Source: Trema orientale
Taxonomy: Eukaryota > Streptophyta > Magnoliopsida > Rosales > Cannabaceae
Assembly: GCA_002914845.1 (NCBI GenBank)
Contig: JXTC01000072.1
Coordinates: 984,588-1,048,587, forward strand
Direction of reading: 5' to 3'
Length of the DNA: 64,000 nt
In this document: piece after piece, positions 1 through 13,184 of the stretch
How the letters are laid out: every line of letters begins with the position of its first letter
Numbering within the stretch: the stretch's first letter is position 1
Notes under the pieces: generated by a model
Seen by the model: only the letters and a program-made list of their open reading frames with translations
What the model was told of the DNA's origin: nothing
Databases searched by the model: none
Position numbers and translations under genes: made by a program

Positions 1-229
1 CATCGTATTGATTGAGAGATGCACTAATATTGGATTGGTTGTAAAATTAAGAGAAGATAATTGTGCATCAACAATAATAGTTGCTTGTCCATTTTCTTGC
101 TAATACAATTATCTTTGTCTCTCAGAATAGATAAGTCCTTCTGCCCTTTTCGTTTTGTGGTTCTCTATGCTTCTATTCTTTCTGGTGTAATCTGATTTGC
201 TGTACTGATTATGCCATAATATCGGGCAG
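1..229 (+). other. 3' part of an intron of the SAP11-like gene
   Basis: The window opens inside an intron. The stretch is T-rich and ends in a good acceptor (cgggcag), after which the reading frame of the next exon begins in the middle of an AN1 zinc finger. The first exon, with the start codon and the first two cysteine pairs of that finger, lies outside the window. I see nothing else in it. Confidence 0.7.
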
Positions 230-1012
230 GTGTTTTGTTTGGAGCACCGTAGCTATATTAAACACCGTTGTCCAAATGCTGATAAAAAGGATGTCACTGT
301 TGTCATTTGTCCGCTCTGTGCCAAAGGTGTTCGTCTAAATCCTGATGAAGACCCAAATATTACTTGGGAGACACATGTTAACACTGATTGTGACCCTTCA
401 AATTATGAGAGAGTCACAAAAAAGAAGAAATGCCCTGTACCCGGTTGCAAGGAGATCCTTACATTTTCAAACACACTCAAGTGCAGGGACTGCTTGGTAG
501 ACCATTGTCTGAAGCACCGGTTTGGACCTGACCACAGATGTCCTGGACCAAAGAAACCTGAACCAAGTTTCCCATTTATGGGTCTTTTAAACCGGAGTAG
601 GAAAGAAGAGCAGAAGCCCAATAGAGCTCCTGCGACATCCTCACCGAAATGGGCTACAAGCTTCCTCAATGCAGCATCAAGTGTTCGAGCCTCTGCTGAA
701 GCAAGCATGACAAAGTTGAGCAATGAAATTAGCCAAAAATGGCAGATTGCAAAGGACGGTGTTGCACAGAGCAGTAGCAGTGGTAGCAGCAATGGCCAAA
801 TGGAGGTTTGCCCACAATGTGGTGCAAAGTTTTCTTCTGTTACAACTTTGGTGGATCATGTGGAGAAAGTCCATGAGCGGGGTGGCGGCAACAGAGCTGG
901 AGTGAAGAAAGTGACAATTGACGTCTGCCCCAAGTGCAGTAAAGGGTTTCGGGATCCCGTTTCGCTTGTGGAACATGTTGAGAGGGAACATGGCGGTACT
1001 TCACGAGCGTAG
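230..1012 (+). CDS. SAP11: AN1/C2H2 zinc-finger stress-associated protein, SAP11-like (3' part)
   Basis: This is the last exon, 260 codons and a stop, of a plant stress-associated protein with two AN1 and two C2H2 zinc fingers. It begins in the second half of the first AN1 finger (CLEHRSYIKHRC), so the first codon is internal and not a start. The second AN1 finger follows (CPVPGCKEIL, CRDCLVDHCLKHRFGPDHRC). A serine-rich linker leads to two C2H2 fingers: CPQCGAKFSSVTTLVDHVEKVH and then CPKCSKGFRDPVSLVEHVEREH. The protein ends in GTSRA, like Arabidopsis SAP11, which it resembles along its whole length. Family members are linked to stress signalling through zinc-finger contacts and ubiquitin-related roles; that is family knowledge, not visible here. 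All zinc ligands in the visible part are intact. The next gene downstream, on the same strand, is EFR3-like, the same neighbour I recall in Arabidopsis. Confidence 0.93.
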   Translation: MFCLEHRSYIKHRCPNADKKDVTVVICPLCAKGVRLNPDEDPNITWETHVNTDCDPSNYERVTKKKKCPVPGCKEILTFSNTLKCRDCLVDHCLKHRFGPDHRCPGPKKPEPSFPFMGLLNRSRKEEQKPNRAPATSSPKWATSFLNAASSVRASAEASMTKLSNEISQKWQIAKDGVAQSSSSGSSNGQMEVCPQCGAKFSSVTTLVDHVEKVHERGGGNRAGVKKVTIDVCPKCSKGFRDPVSLVEHVEREHGGTSRA

Positions 1013-3095
1013 ATGATGGTGTGGTGTCTAAACATGTTTACATCTGTTGAAGTTATTCTTATTCTTTCCTATCAAATATGGATTCCATGGTTCTGAGGCT
1101 GTCAAACGTACAATTCTCTGGAGCAATGAGTCAACTATTTGTTTCCTCGAACTGTAATTTAACAGGAAAATTGTCATTTGTGAATGTTGGACTAACTTTC
1201 TGTCTCTGAAGTCAAATCGAGCTCATGATTCGCCTAGTGTTGTAAGTTTCAGATGCTGAGAGAAACGGATACAAGATATATGCATTTGTTGTAGTTCATA
1301 TTCAACTGTAGAGAGACCAGGCCCTTTCGAATTGCAATATTAACTGTATTGAATACGAGAATCTGAAGAAAGATTCGTTTCTCTTTTCTCTTATTAGCTT
1401 GAATCGGTTATAGTTATGAACCATGTCCGATTGCTCATTCCCCATTTCCCACGTTCCCACAAATTTTAGAAAGAGTTGCTCGGAATTGGTCCAAATTATT
1501 GCTTGAGGCAATTCTTCTCCTTAGATTTGAGTGTACGCAATAAGTTGTCAATGAATCTCAAAGCACTTTGATTTTTCTTCGCAAGAATTGTTGAATAGGA
1601 CTTGCATAAATTGCATAACCGACATGGCCTCAATTATGGCAGTCAGAGGCACTCAAATACTATCATTTTTGGGGAGAAAAAAGGTGTCTTTTAACAGCTG
1701 GATTCATATCAACACAGCAAGCAGGATATATGTCTCCTACTTCTCTCTGTATTTATTATATACAGTACTGCTTTTATTGGCGTAATGTATAATCTGACTC
1801 GAGAGATTATATAATATTTTCTTGATAGAATAGTCTGATTGTTTATTGTCAAAATTTCATGACGATAAATAAATAAAAGTGCAAGTTACACAAATTCTTG
1901 AGATAAGGAATTGAAAATTTCAAACCTCCTAAAAAAATCTCGAGTCACCAACCAAACTCATTTTATCGGACTTCACTATTTGCCTTAGTCGCCTTAGTCA
2001 CTTGAGAGTCATCACTGGACTTAAACATTTAACCCAACTGAACAGTGAAATCTCCTAACTTCTATTGGAATATGCATAATATATATCAATTTTTACTCAG
2101 TTCCAAGACTGAAACTCAAAAAATAGCACTTACATTAGTCGTTTGCTTTAAATTTTTATTTCATTCCAACAAACAAAACAGAATATAAAATGGTTTGGGA
2201 TTTAGTTCTTCCTTTTCCATTTTTGGTTGGAAATGTCAAATGTTGTTCAAAGTTTGTTGTCCTTACACAAATAAACCGCGAATACTTAAAAAAGAAATAA
2301 AAAATAAAAAATAAAGACTCAAAAGAGGCGGGTAATTAAACTGTCGACTTGTCGAGACGGCACGTCTGTGAATGTACATAAACATTAATTTAACGAAACG
2401 GTTTTGATCATATCTGAGTTGATCCAACGCTCGAAATGGCCGTTAATTATGGGATAGCACTATCTGAAATGCTGGCATGTGGGTCCCATCCTTACTCATA
2501 TCCGTTGAACTTATAGACATTTTCAATCATTATTGGCAGGCGCCGGGCGGACAGTTTTTACGTGTATCAAAAAAAAAAAAAAAAAACAAAAAAAAAAAAA
2601 AAAATTAAATTAGAGAGAAAGAGGAGAGAGCATAAGTAGTTTGCGGTGGAATTTGCTGAATTTACGGTAAATTTTTTTTTGCATGGCTTAGAGGGATTTC
2701 CAGCCTCTGGACTGCTCTTTCAGGCATTGATCCAAGGTTTTTTTTTTTTTTAATGGAATTTTTCGATCAATTGGATACAAAATTATCAGATTCTGACACC
2801 CTTTGGCGTTTTTGGCAAACCCTTTTGTTGAATTTTGAATGTACATTGTAATTTTGGTTAGGTTTTTTGATTGAATTTGAAGCTTTATGACTTGAGAAAT
2901 GTGTTGATGTCAGGCTGGTTATAGATTTCAAGGGATACCCTTTTGAGTTTTGAGCCTTTCTTTCCCTTCTAGAGGCCAAAAACAGAGTTTTCTTCATTGG
3001 TTTTCAAGGGAAAGAAGGGGTAGTTTTGGAAGGCCAATTGGGTTTTCTGGGGTGTATTTGTATATATATATATATTTGTGTCTCAACAACGCAAA
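1013..3095. other. SAP11 3' UTR, intergenic spacer and EFR3-like 5' UTR
   Basis: About 250-500 bases of SAP11 3' UTR come first, then an AT-rich spacer without a convincing reading frame. A 30-base A-run near 2571-2604 and a GA-rich stretch (gagagaaagaggagagag, about 2615) mark the likely start of the EFR3-like 5' UTR. A TA dinucleotide run lies at 3061-3076, just before the start codon at 3096. I see no RNA gene. Confidence 0.5.
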
Positions 3096-6000
3096 ATGAG
3101 CTCCATTGAGGGTGTAATTTCAAGGCAAGTTTTGCCTGCTTGTGGGAGTCTTTGTTTCTTTTGTCCGGCTATGCGAGCGAGGTCCAGACAGCCTGTAAAG
3201 AGGTACAAGAAGCTCATTGCTGACATTTTTCCTCGAAACCAGGTTTGTGTTTCTGGGTATTCTGTAGTTTTATGATTTGCGGCTAGATAAACATATTTGG
3301 TGATAGTTTCTTATTTGAAAAGTGTTACATGACTTGGTACAGATAAGGCTAATACCATTATTGATCTATTTGATATAGGTTGTAGTCAAGTAATGCTTTA
3401 ATGTATTAGACTGAAAATGTGGAGCAACTGAGAACAAGTACCCTAAACTTGCTGCTTTTTAGTCTTAGAAGCTATTTTTCTGTTTACCATTTTCTGTACA
3501 CGTGTGTGACAAAATAATAAGCTTACTTTTTTCCATTTTTGTTTAAGCATTTGAGTAAATGAAAGTGGTACTTTTTTCCTTTTTTCCTAACTTGTGATCA
3601 TTCATCATTTTTGTTTGCTTCAGCGGATATTTTGACTTAATAGTGATAGAGCTCATTGAACGTATTAGGCATCACCCATAATTTTTGAGCTTTGACCATC
3701 TGTTTAATGTTATGTATTGCTTGTCTTTATAACAGCAAAATATTTATAATGTGAACAGTCGCTTAAATCTATTTTTGACCTAGTAATATGTAAGTGGTAC
3801 TTGAACTAGCATAATGCAATGAGTAATGCTTTATACAATCACTTTGTTAGCCTGTGTATCGTTCAGTAGAATGCATAAAGTATCTGGATCCTGTACTAAT
3901 TGACACTGGAAAAGCCATTCTCGAACTATAAGTGCACAACTCCTTGATGTAAGTAGATGAATGTTTAAATTGTTCATGAGAATTATAACTGCCGGGACAC
4001 AGAGTCCAGTTAAAATCATTTAATGTATTGGCTGATACAAGGTTGTCTTAAATCCTGACCAGTTAAATGATGTATCTCAAGGTTTTTACCAGATTCATTG
4101 ATGGATTCTTACTTTTCTTTATATTTCTGATTTAATATTTGGAAGTGAATGTAATGGGTGCCTAAAAAATCTTGAATTTTATTTTTTTGGTTGGGGTTTC
4201 CCAGGGTTATTTATTTCTACACTCCCCCCTCTTCCTTCTTCTGTTCTTTTATATTTCCAGTGCATTTATTCTTTTATCCCTAAATATCTTCTGAAGTTTG
4301 AGGAACTTTTTTTTTTTTAACAGGAAGAAGGACCAAATGATAGGAAGATTGGAAAATTGTGTGAATATGCTGCTAAAAATCCTTTGCGCATCCCGAAGGT
4401 ATGATGACCTATGGTGAAAAACCTCAATACACTGATTATGGGAGTGAACACGTGTTCTGCCCTAAAAGGGAAGCGAGGGGGAGGCAATTCTTTGTGTTAT
4501 CGAAGTAAAAATGGATGAAGCTTTGAATTTGTGATGTCTCATTCACATATTGACCATGTAAAATGAGCTATGCATAAATGTTTTTGGAAATTATTTGATA
4601 GCAATTGTTGGTGGATTTCTGATGTTTAACGGGGATATTTTTCTATAGTACTCTAATTTACTTTCTTCCTCTTCTTTCTTTACAAACTAAGAAAATTCTA
4701 CAAGGGCTGAGTGGTATTGTCTCTTTCTATTTTCCGGTAGTAATCAAGTTAAATCATTCTGATGACCAACTCAAGGTCACACTAATCCACTAATAAATAT
4801 CTGAAGTGGAACTCATTCTGCTCTTTTTAACAAAGTTTATATCTGTTGATTAGATCGCAAATTCCCTTGAACAAAGGTGTTACAAGGAATTGAGAAGTGA
4901 GAACTTCCAATCTGCGAAAATTGTCATGTGCATTTACAGGAAATTGTTGATATCTTGCAAGGACCAGATGTGAGTTACTCTTTCTCTCTTTCCTTGAGTT
5001 GTCTCTTGTTGCGTTTTTGAAGTTTCGAAATAAAATTTCTTACTGTTTCATTGGTTGTCTCAGATGTTACTATACGGGCCACTTTTTCTCTCCCTTTTGT
5101 TTATTTTTCGACACAGATTTCTATTGAAAGTGAAGCTTTGTTTAGCTCTATGAGACAAAAGGCCTGTGACTTTATTTGATGAAAAAGAATGAGACAAATG
5201 CGGTAAATAGTTAATGAAAAGGCAAACATATGCTTAAGAAGCTATACTCCATGGCTAGAAGAAAACTTCTATATCTTAAAGCCATTATATTTCCCTCAAC
5301 TTGTTATGGGTATCTGTCAAAAGGAGACTTGGCAGTTCTATTTTTGTTGCTGAAAATCAAATAGATTGTTTATCTGTTGTTTCTCTTTGATGCTTACACT
5401 TACTGTTATTTTATACTTCAGAATTGATACCAGCCATTTCCAACTTGCACAAAATGATTATATATATTAATTGGAAAGATTCTGAATTTCATATGTTTGC
5501 AAGTTAAAGGGTTATTGTATTCTTCCAAGTGTTTTCCAGGCCCCTCTTGGCTAGTAGCTTACTTAGTATCATGCATGCTCTGCTGGATCAATCGAGGCAA
5601 GATGAAATGAGAATCATAGGATGTCAGACGCTTTTTGAATTTGTCAATAATCAGGTCAGGCCTTGGTTGTGCTATACCATACACTTCACAATTTACTCAC
5701 AGTACATCTGGGTATCAGATTCTGTTCTAGTTTAAATGCCTAAGGAAACGTCAAATGCAAATCACCGAATTGAACTTTTCAGGCAGATGGGACTTACATG
5801 TTTAACCTAGAAGGCTTTATTCCGAAACTCTGTCAGTTAGCTCAAGAGGTGGGAGAAGATGAACGAGCTCATAATCTACGTTCGGCCGGACTGCAAGCTC
5901 TTTCTTCAATGGTATTCTTTGCATATTGCTGATGTTACCTTTTCAAACTGAAGATTGTACCTACCTGTTTTTGGTCCTTCAGGAAAAGAAGAAGAGGAAT

Positions 6001-9000
6001 AAGTTTTTTGATTCATATTTCTGCTTTTGTATGACATAAACAAACTACAACTCAAGTAACTGTTAAAATATAAAATCCACTATTGGCCTACCTCTTAACA
6101 ACTTAAGATTTTGGGAGAATTAGTAATTGATCATGGTATCAGAGCAGAAGTTTCTCGAATATGGATATCGACCTTCATGTATAGTCAAGTAATGCTTTTA
6201 GTGTAGATATCTTCTTAAAGTTTACATATAGATATTGAACTTCTAGTGTCGATCTTGATGGGAGATTCACTTAAATCAGTTTGTACTGGATTGAGCTCAA
6301 GTGGCTTTTGTGCTTTCAATTTCACTTGAAAGTATAAGATTGAATTTTAAGAATTTTACCGTAGTTCATTTGATGAAATTCTTAAGAATGATAACAAAGA
6401 ACCATATCTTTTCTTTAGTATTACATTATTGTTCCTTTAGTGGTGTATTTTTCTGAAGTTGGTATCCTAAATGTAATTGAATGGTCTCATTTTCTTTGTA
6501 GGTTTGGTTTATGGGTCAAAACTCACATATCTCAGTCGAGTTTGATAATGTAGGTATACTTGAACTTATTGCAAATTTTCTTTTTCTTGCTTGTAATAAA
6601 TATTTACATATTTTAGTTGGACTGATGGAAAATTAATTTAAACATAAGTCGCCTCTTGACTGTTAAGTCATTCTTTGCTTTTACAAGTTGTATTTGAGAA
6701 ACAACTTTATTACACTGCTTTGCTTTGCTATGTGAGGACTAAATATTTCTACATGTCTTTTAACAATTTTGTTTCTTGATTCCATAACCAGATTGTTTCA
6801 GTAGTATTAGAAAATTATGAAGGTCGCAGGGAAAATACAGGGGAACTTGAAGGTTCCCAGAATCGTTGGGTGCAAGAAGTGCGAAAAAATGAAAGACATG
6901 TTTCTCCTTCACCAAATACAACAATGAGGGTATCTTCTTGGAGGGTCGTTGTTAATGACCAAGGCGAAGTGAATGTGACATCGTAATCTCTCTTGGAACA
7001 AAATCTTTGAGTATTTATGCGTGTGTGTGTGCACACTCATGTATTTGTGTTCATGTCTAGAAATTCATGCATACTTGGTCTTAGTAACATATCTTTCTTT
7101 TCTTCTCATAGGGAAGATGCAAAGAATCCCTGCTTTTGGTCAAGGGTTTGCCTGCATAACATGGCCAAGCTAGCCAAGGAGGCTACAACTATAAGGCGTG
7201 TTTTGGAGTCTTTGTTCCGTTATTTTGATAATGGAAATTTATGGTCTGCTGAGAATGGCCTTGCATTCCCTGTTCTCAATGACATGCAATATTTAATGGA
7301 TCATGCTGGTAATTTAGTTAAAAATTCATATCGAGCAGTCCCTTTCGTTGTTTTAACCACTAGCTCTTTATTTTTTTTTTTATTTTTTTTTTCTCAATCC
7401 TTTTTATATTTTACCCGAATTTATGTTCTGCAGGTCAAAATACTCATGTTTTACTATCTATCTTAGTCAAGCATTTAGATCATAAAAATGTTCTTAAACA
7501 ACCCAACATGCAGCTGGATATTGTGGAGGTTACAACCTCCCTTGCTCAACAAGCAAAGGTTGAGCCATCTGTAGAAATAATTGGTGCAGTAAGTGACGTC
7601 ATGAGACACTTACGAAAGAGCATACACTGCTCTCTTGATGATGCAAATCTAGGAGAGGATGTGATAAAGTGGAATAAGAGCTTCAGAGAAGCTGTGGATA
7701 AGTGCCTTGTACAGTTATCACATAAGGTGACTTTCATCTTCCTAAGTCTAAAATCAGCATCATATCCAACATCTAGATTACCTTTATAATACTAATCCAG
7801 AAGTACTTGTAATGCTTTGGAATGGGTTTTCCCATTTCTAGTAGTATGAGTCTTCATAAGTCCCAAATATTTTGCTATTCTTGTTAGTTTATCCAAGGTC
7901 AGATACTGAAATGTAATTGATTAACAGGTTGGAGAAGCAGGCCAAATTCTTGAAGTTATGGCTGTCATGCTGGAGAATATCTCTACTATCACTGTCATAG
8001 CTAGAACCACTATTTCTGCAGTTTACCGTACTGCTCAAATTGTTGCCTCCTTACCAAACCTATCCTATCAAAATAAGGCAAGGATAATAAACTGTTGAAG
8101 TTGTTTTTTCTTTTTTAAGATTCTTTCAGCCTTGTAATAATTTAGTGATTATTAACATGTTCATGTTTTACTTAGGCTTTCCCAGAGACTTTGTTTCATC
8201 AGCTACTCCCAGCTATGGTCCATCCAGACCATGAAACACGAGTTGGTGCCCATCGTATTTTTTCTGTTGTTCTTGTTCCATCTTCAGTTTGCCCGCGTTC
8301 ATTGCCACCTATTTCCGAGTCAAAGAAGGCCTTCGATCTTCCTAGGACGCTCTCAAGGACTGTCTCTGTCTTTTCGTCTTCAGCTGCTCTTTTTGAGAAG
8401 CTAAGGAAGGAAAACTTTTTGTCACAGGAAAATGTATTACAAGACCACCAGGACAACTTTGTTAATGTTGGGGAAACAAGAGATATCAGCTCTGGGACAC
8501 TGGATAGATTGAAATCATCTTACAGTAGGGCATACAGTATGAAAAATTCACCTGAGCCTATGACTGAAGAAAATAGCACTAATAATTCAATTAAGGAAGC
8601 AGTAAGATTAGACCTTTCTTTTTTCTCTGTCCAAAAAGATAGGCAATATATGTATTGTTTTGAAAACCATCTTTTATTGTTGCAAATTTTAATCTCTTAG
8701 CTCAAAATCCTAAATGCTATCCTATTTGGCTCTTCAAATTCAAAAACCTATTGATGCGTGAGAGAGATGGCTTTTTACATCTGCTACCCATAAGTCTAGC
8801 TTCAAATAGATTTACCAATAAGCTTAGTTACCTATACTAGAAAGTTTGACTTTGGCCTCTACAATTTTCAAATTAGCTGAGATGAGTACACAAAATATGC
8901 ATTAGACCATCCATAATATGATGCATGCATTCCATGGCGATAATTCAAGCTTGTCTGGACCAAGGCATGTTGCTGCTTGTATCTGGCATCACGCCTCTCT

Positions 9001-12000
9001 TTCAAATGACAGATCCAATGATAAATAATTAATGTTGGAAAATGGTCTTAACTTGGTTTGGTGATCCTTCTACGTATGTCAATTTCAGGAGGCTAGTGCT
9101 CTGAGGCTGAGCAGCCATCAAATAACTCTCTTGCTATCGTCAATCTTGGCACAGTCCATCTCCCCTGCAAATGTGCCTGAGAATTATGAAGCAATTGCTC
9201 ATACTTATAGCCTTGTGTTGCTGTTTTCTCGAGCCAAGGTAAAGCTGGTGCTGCTTTTTACAGGGCAGATTTTTTTTTTCCTTTATTTCAAAGGATGATA
9301 CTTCAGCTAAAATGTCTTATCTAAGTGTAAATTTTTAGCATTTTCCATTATTATTTCTTTAATAATTCCAAGAAAATTTCTTTGCTTGTAAGGGAATCTT
9401 TTCTTTATTACACTCCTCCGCCCCTCATCACTTACCCTAAACAAATTCGTCACCGAAGTTATTTGTTAAGGAAAACATGACTAAACAATTACTTCTTCCT
9501 TTCCCCTCCCCCCTAGCAATTTTTTCAGTGAACTGTAAGTGAGAATATGACTGAATAACGTGGAGAGATCAATGGAGCATGAAAATAAATAAATAAAAAT
9601 ACCAGGGGTGCTCTGTCATTTATGTTTAATCAAACATTAGGAGTGGTTTTAGTACGTCATTTGTGGTTTATCACAATACTCTTTATTGCATTTTGAAGTA
9701 AACTTTTGCATAACCTAATTAGTCTTGCTGAACATCCCATTTTGTTGCTTTTGAAGTCAAGACTTAAAAGAATTTTGATTCTCTCTTTGGTGTGATAAAG
9801 TAGAATTAGGCTTATTCATTGGGAGTAGGACTTAGATGCATTATGTCATCTCTATGAAATGTAAATGAAAATTATGGGGACAAGTACGCACTTAGCTAAA
9901 TATCTTACTCTTTTCAAGAATATCTTTTCATTAACAATCATTTATCTTATATTGTTTGCAGTTAGAAAGCTTTGTTTAACTTCTGTTGCCTTGCTAGCTA
10001 ATCATATGCAATTTGCAAGAATTTACCGTAGTTTGATTATAAAGTCTAACTTTGGCTGTGACTGCATGGTATTAGTTTGCAGTTCTCACAATTTTATTGG
10101 CTTTACTTATCATACAATACTTACAATAGATAAATGCAGAGAGCCTAGTTGGATAGATGACTGTACCAGATCTTTTATCAATAATATTTTTTCGTGTCTT
10201 GCAGAATTCCAGTCATGAGGTTCTAGTGCGTAGTTTTCAGCTAGCATTTTCCTTGCGGAACATTTCTCTCAATAATGGCGGTGAGCTTCCACGAATTAAT
10301 CTCGACCAATGTTGTCAGTGATAGTTATAATTGCTCATTTGTTGTTTCATTCTTAATATTGGATCAAATAAAAAGAGAATTTCTATGTCTTTCTATGAAA
10401 GAATTTATAAGAAAATAAAGTATTAGTTAATGTGTGATTTCTAATAATGCCCTATACTTCATTAATGTGTCACAAAGAGGAAAACAAGCAAACCAGATAA
10501 CCCTAATACGTAGAAAATTACAACGCGAACATGTGTTTATTCAAAACTTTTTTAAGGATTTGTGACTTTCTATTTTGGTTTAGACATACTGTTGACTCAT
10601 TGGTTGCTCGTCCTTTAAAAACCTAAGAATTATGATTGAATACACATCCTTGTCTAAAGCATAGAACTTTGGACCACCAGAAAGGTTGTATAAAGAGAAT
10701 GACAGTACAACTCATGGGACCGTTATCTGGTGTAACGGTTAAGGTCTCAGGATGTTAAGAGGGTTTAGTTCCTGAAAGCACCCAACAATGTTCCTTGGTA
10801 CAGTTGGCAATGGCCTTGAGATGGTATAAACACTATTCATGAAGTTCTCAAAAAATGTTCACCCTAAAGAGAGAAAAGATTGAGACCTCCGGATATTGAA
10901 CTTAGTTCCAGAATCATCAACCAAAATTTGTTGTAATGTATTATTCCATGTGTTTGACTTCACCTGTTTCGTTCTCCATGGTGCTATACACAAGATAAGT
11001 AATTGTAAACATGTCACAACCATTTTTTACAAGAAAGCATCAATATTATTTCACGAAAGTTTTTGTTTTTGTCACTGTTAGCTCATACCATAACATGGCT
11101 AATTTTTCCAGGAGTCATTTGTAAACCTAGACTTGAACTCAGTACATAACATGGAAACACTATAATAACCTTGAGAGTAGTTTCACTAGCTAAAGATAAT
11201 TAAACTGTGGGATGCTTAACAGCATGAATTAACTGCACATGCATGGCTTCTACTTTATTCATGTTTTTTATTAGTCTGTTATGGGATGTCTAATCTTAAC
11301 TCAAGCTATTTCCCTCCTTTTATGCCAGGGCCACTGCCACCATCACGTCGCAGGTCTCTCTTTGTCTTAGCAACTTCAATGATTATCTTTTCATTGAAAG
11401 CGTACAATATTCTCTCTCTTGTTCCTTTTACCAAGGCAGGAATAACAGATAAAGTGGTATGTTACCCATTGCTAGTAAAGTGATGTTTACATGGTTTACC
11501 TTTGAAGTCGTTTACCAGGCTTACAAGTTTTACATAATAATGAAACTACTTTCTTGTCTAGTATGTGATTGATTGCCTTAAGTGCTCAATACCATACCGG
11601 TGAAAAAATATGTTTCTAGGAAGTCGGATAACTTCTTCAATGCATCTGTTACTCAATAACTTTATTTTTTTATATCAGGTTGATCCATTCTTGCATTTAG
11701 TTGAAGATCACAAGTTACAGGCTGTCAACTCTGGATCCAAGGCAAACACTTATGGATCCAAAGAAGATGATAGTTTGGCCCTGAAATCTCTTTCAGAAAT
11801 AGAGATCACCGAAGAGCAAACTAGGGAATACTTTGCTCCTGAAATATTGAAGAGCATGGAAGATTTGTCAGACGTAAAGTTTCTGCCTGATAGTTTTCAG
11901 CCTTTTTGACTTACGAATCACATAATATACTTATTAACTCTAGAAATGTAAAACTACGAGCAGAAGATCATTATATTTTTTATTATGTATTTGGTAAACT

Positions 12001-13184
12001 CTATTGGTCTCTTTTTTGCAGTCTGAGTCATCAACTATAAGAGAGCAGCTTCTCACCGACTTCATACCTGATGATGTCTGTCCACCTGGAGCCCAGTTGT
12101 TTATGGATACTCCAAAAGGAGTGTATCAGGCTGATTCAAGAAGTAGTATTTCTAAGGAGGTAATCAACTTTGAATTCTCTAATGTTGTCATTTTCTCTTT
12201 TAGAGCTTGGGAAGAACTAATACATTATTGTCGCTACGCAGGCTGCTCCACTTTTTTCGGTAGATGAGGATTTATTTGCAGAATCATTTGACAGTCATAG
12301 AAAACCACCAGATTTTTCCATGGAAATTCCCAGTCTTTTGAGTGTAAATCAACTTCTGGAATCAGTACGTTACCCAGCAGACTCTCTCAATTTATGTTGC
12401 TTTTAAGATACAACAGGATTTAATAGTCATCAAGGTATAGTTCCAGAGCATGAAATGCCCTTCATGACAACATTGTCATAACATGCTTCTGTCCACAGGT
12501 TTCGGAAACTACACATCAAGTTGGAAGGATTTCTGTCTCAACAACACCTGACGTGCCTTACAGGGAAATGGCTCGCCATTGCGAAGCACTTCTTATGGGA
12601 AAGCAGAAAAAGATGTCTGGTTTAATAAGTGGTCAACAGAAACAGGAATGTTTGATGCACGTCTCATTACAAAGTCAAGCCAATGAAGTGACAACGATAG
12701 TCTCTTGTCCCAATGTCAATGCTGGCTCCCTTGGGGTACTTCTCACTTCCTGGAAATTTAATACAATGCAGTGGTCTATTTGTTCATGCATGTACTTTTG
12801 CACATAGAATTGCTATTCCCTTTTCAATGAGCATCATGATTGAGTAGCTTTGGATATGTGTTTTTTAGTTTCCTTTTGGCACGCTGTATATAACTCATCT
12901 TCAAAATTATAATATATGGTCATTCCGTTTACTAAATCCTTCCCTGATGCATCAAAGGTGAAACTATACAAAAAAAAACTTTCTGAAACATCTGATTTTG
13001 GTGAAAAATGCAAATGCAGGTTCATAATCCTTTTGTTGAAGGGAACTTGTTCGCCAGTGCATGCAAATCTTCCATTGGAGCGGCTCCTATGCTGTGCGCT
13101 ACCGAATACCAGCACCATCCCAACTTCTTCAGACTGCCTGCATCAAGTCCATATGATAACTTCCTAAAAGCTGCTGGTTGTTAA
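3096..13184 (+). CDS. EFOP2: EFR3-like plasma-membrane scaffold protein (EFOP / SEMI-ROLLED LEAF 2 family), 19 exons
   Basis: Joining 19 exons gives one open frame of 1033 codons (1032 residues): 3096-3242, 4324-4398, 4854-4969, 5540-5654, 5783-5911, 6502-6549, 6792-6982, 7112-7308, 7434-7726, 7928-8077, 8176-8601, 9089-9238, 10205-10280, 11329-11456, 11679-11873, 12022-12159, 12242-12364, 12499-12735, 13020-13184. Every phase matches. The protein is the plant EFR3 homologue; such proteins anchor the phosphatidylinositol 4-kinase alpha complex at the plasma membrane. The start (MSSIEGVISRQVLPAC) is followed by a cysteine cluster, C16, C20 and C23, and a basic stretch (RARSRQPVKRYKK), the expected S-acylation and membrane-contact region. 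An Armadillo/HEAT-like helical body follows, including CFWSRVCLHNMAKLAKEATT and HPDHETRVGAHRIFSVVLVP. It ends SPYDNFLKAAGC. Intron 10 starts with GC. The symbol rests on similarity and on recalled Arabidopsis gene order. Confidence 0.93.
8078..8175 (+). other. GC-AG intron in the EFR3-like gene
   Basis: The family sequence requires ..LSYQNK joined to AFPETLFHQ.., which puts the exon end after AAG at 8077 and makes the donor GCAAGG instead of GT. The acceptor is a normal cttag at 8171-8175. The exons on both sides are multiples of three, so phase is kept. No GT near the junction would give the conserved protein. A strong flanking AAG and GCAAG are typical of true GC-AG introns. Confidence 0.8.
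10720..10900 (+). repeat. Possible tRNA-derived SINE fragment in an EFR3-like intron
   Basis: A box-A-like motif (TGGTGTAACGG, about 10729) is followed some 30 bases later by a box-B-like motif (GGTTTAGTTCC, about 10761), the spacing seen in tRNA promoters and tRNA-derived SINEs. It does not fold as an obvious intact tRNA. I did not find a clear tail or target duplication, so the extent is a guess. Confidence 0.3.

Noticed and set aside
403-792. Antisense frame of 129 codons across SAP11
   Set aside because: It overlaps a well-supported exon with conserved zinc fingers, and its peptide matches nothing I know; a shadow frame.
7017-7466. 149-codon frame over EFR3-like exon 8
   Set aside because: The frame runs through both flanking introns; only 7112-7308 is supported by the family sequence.
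10720-10790. Intact tRNA gene
   Set aside because: Box-like motifs are present, but I could not form a proper acceptor stem or a plausible anticodon arm, so it is listed only as a possible SINE piece.
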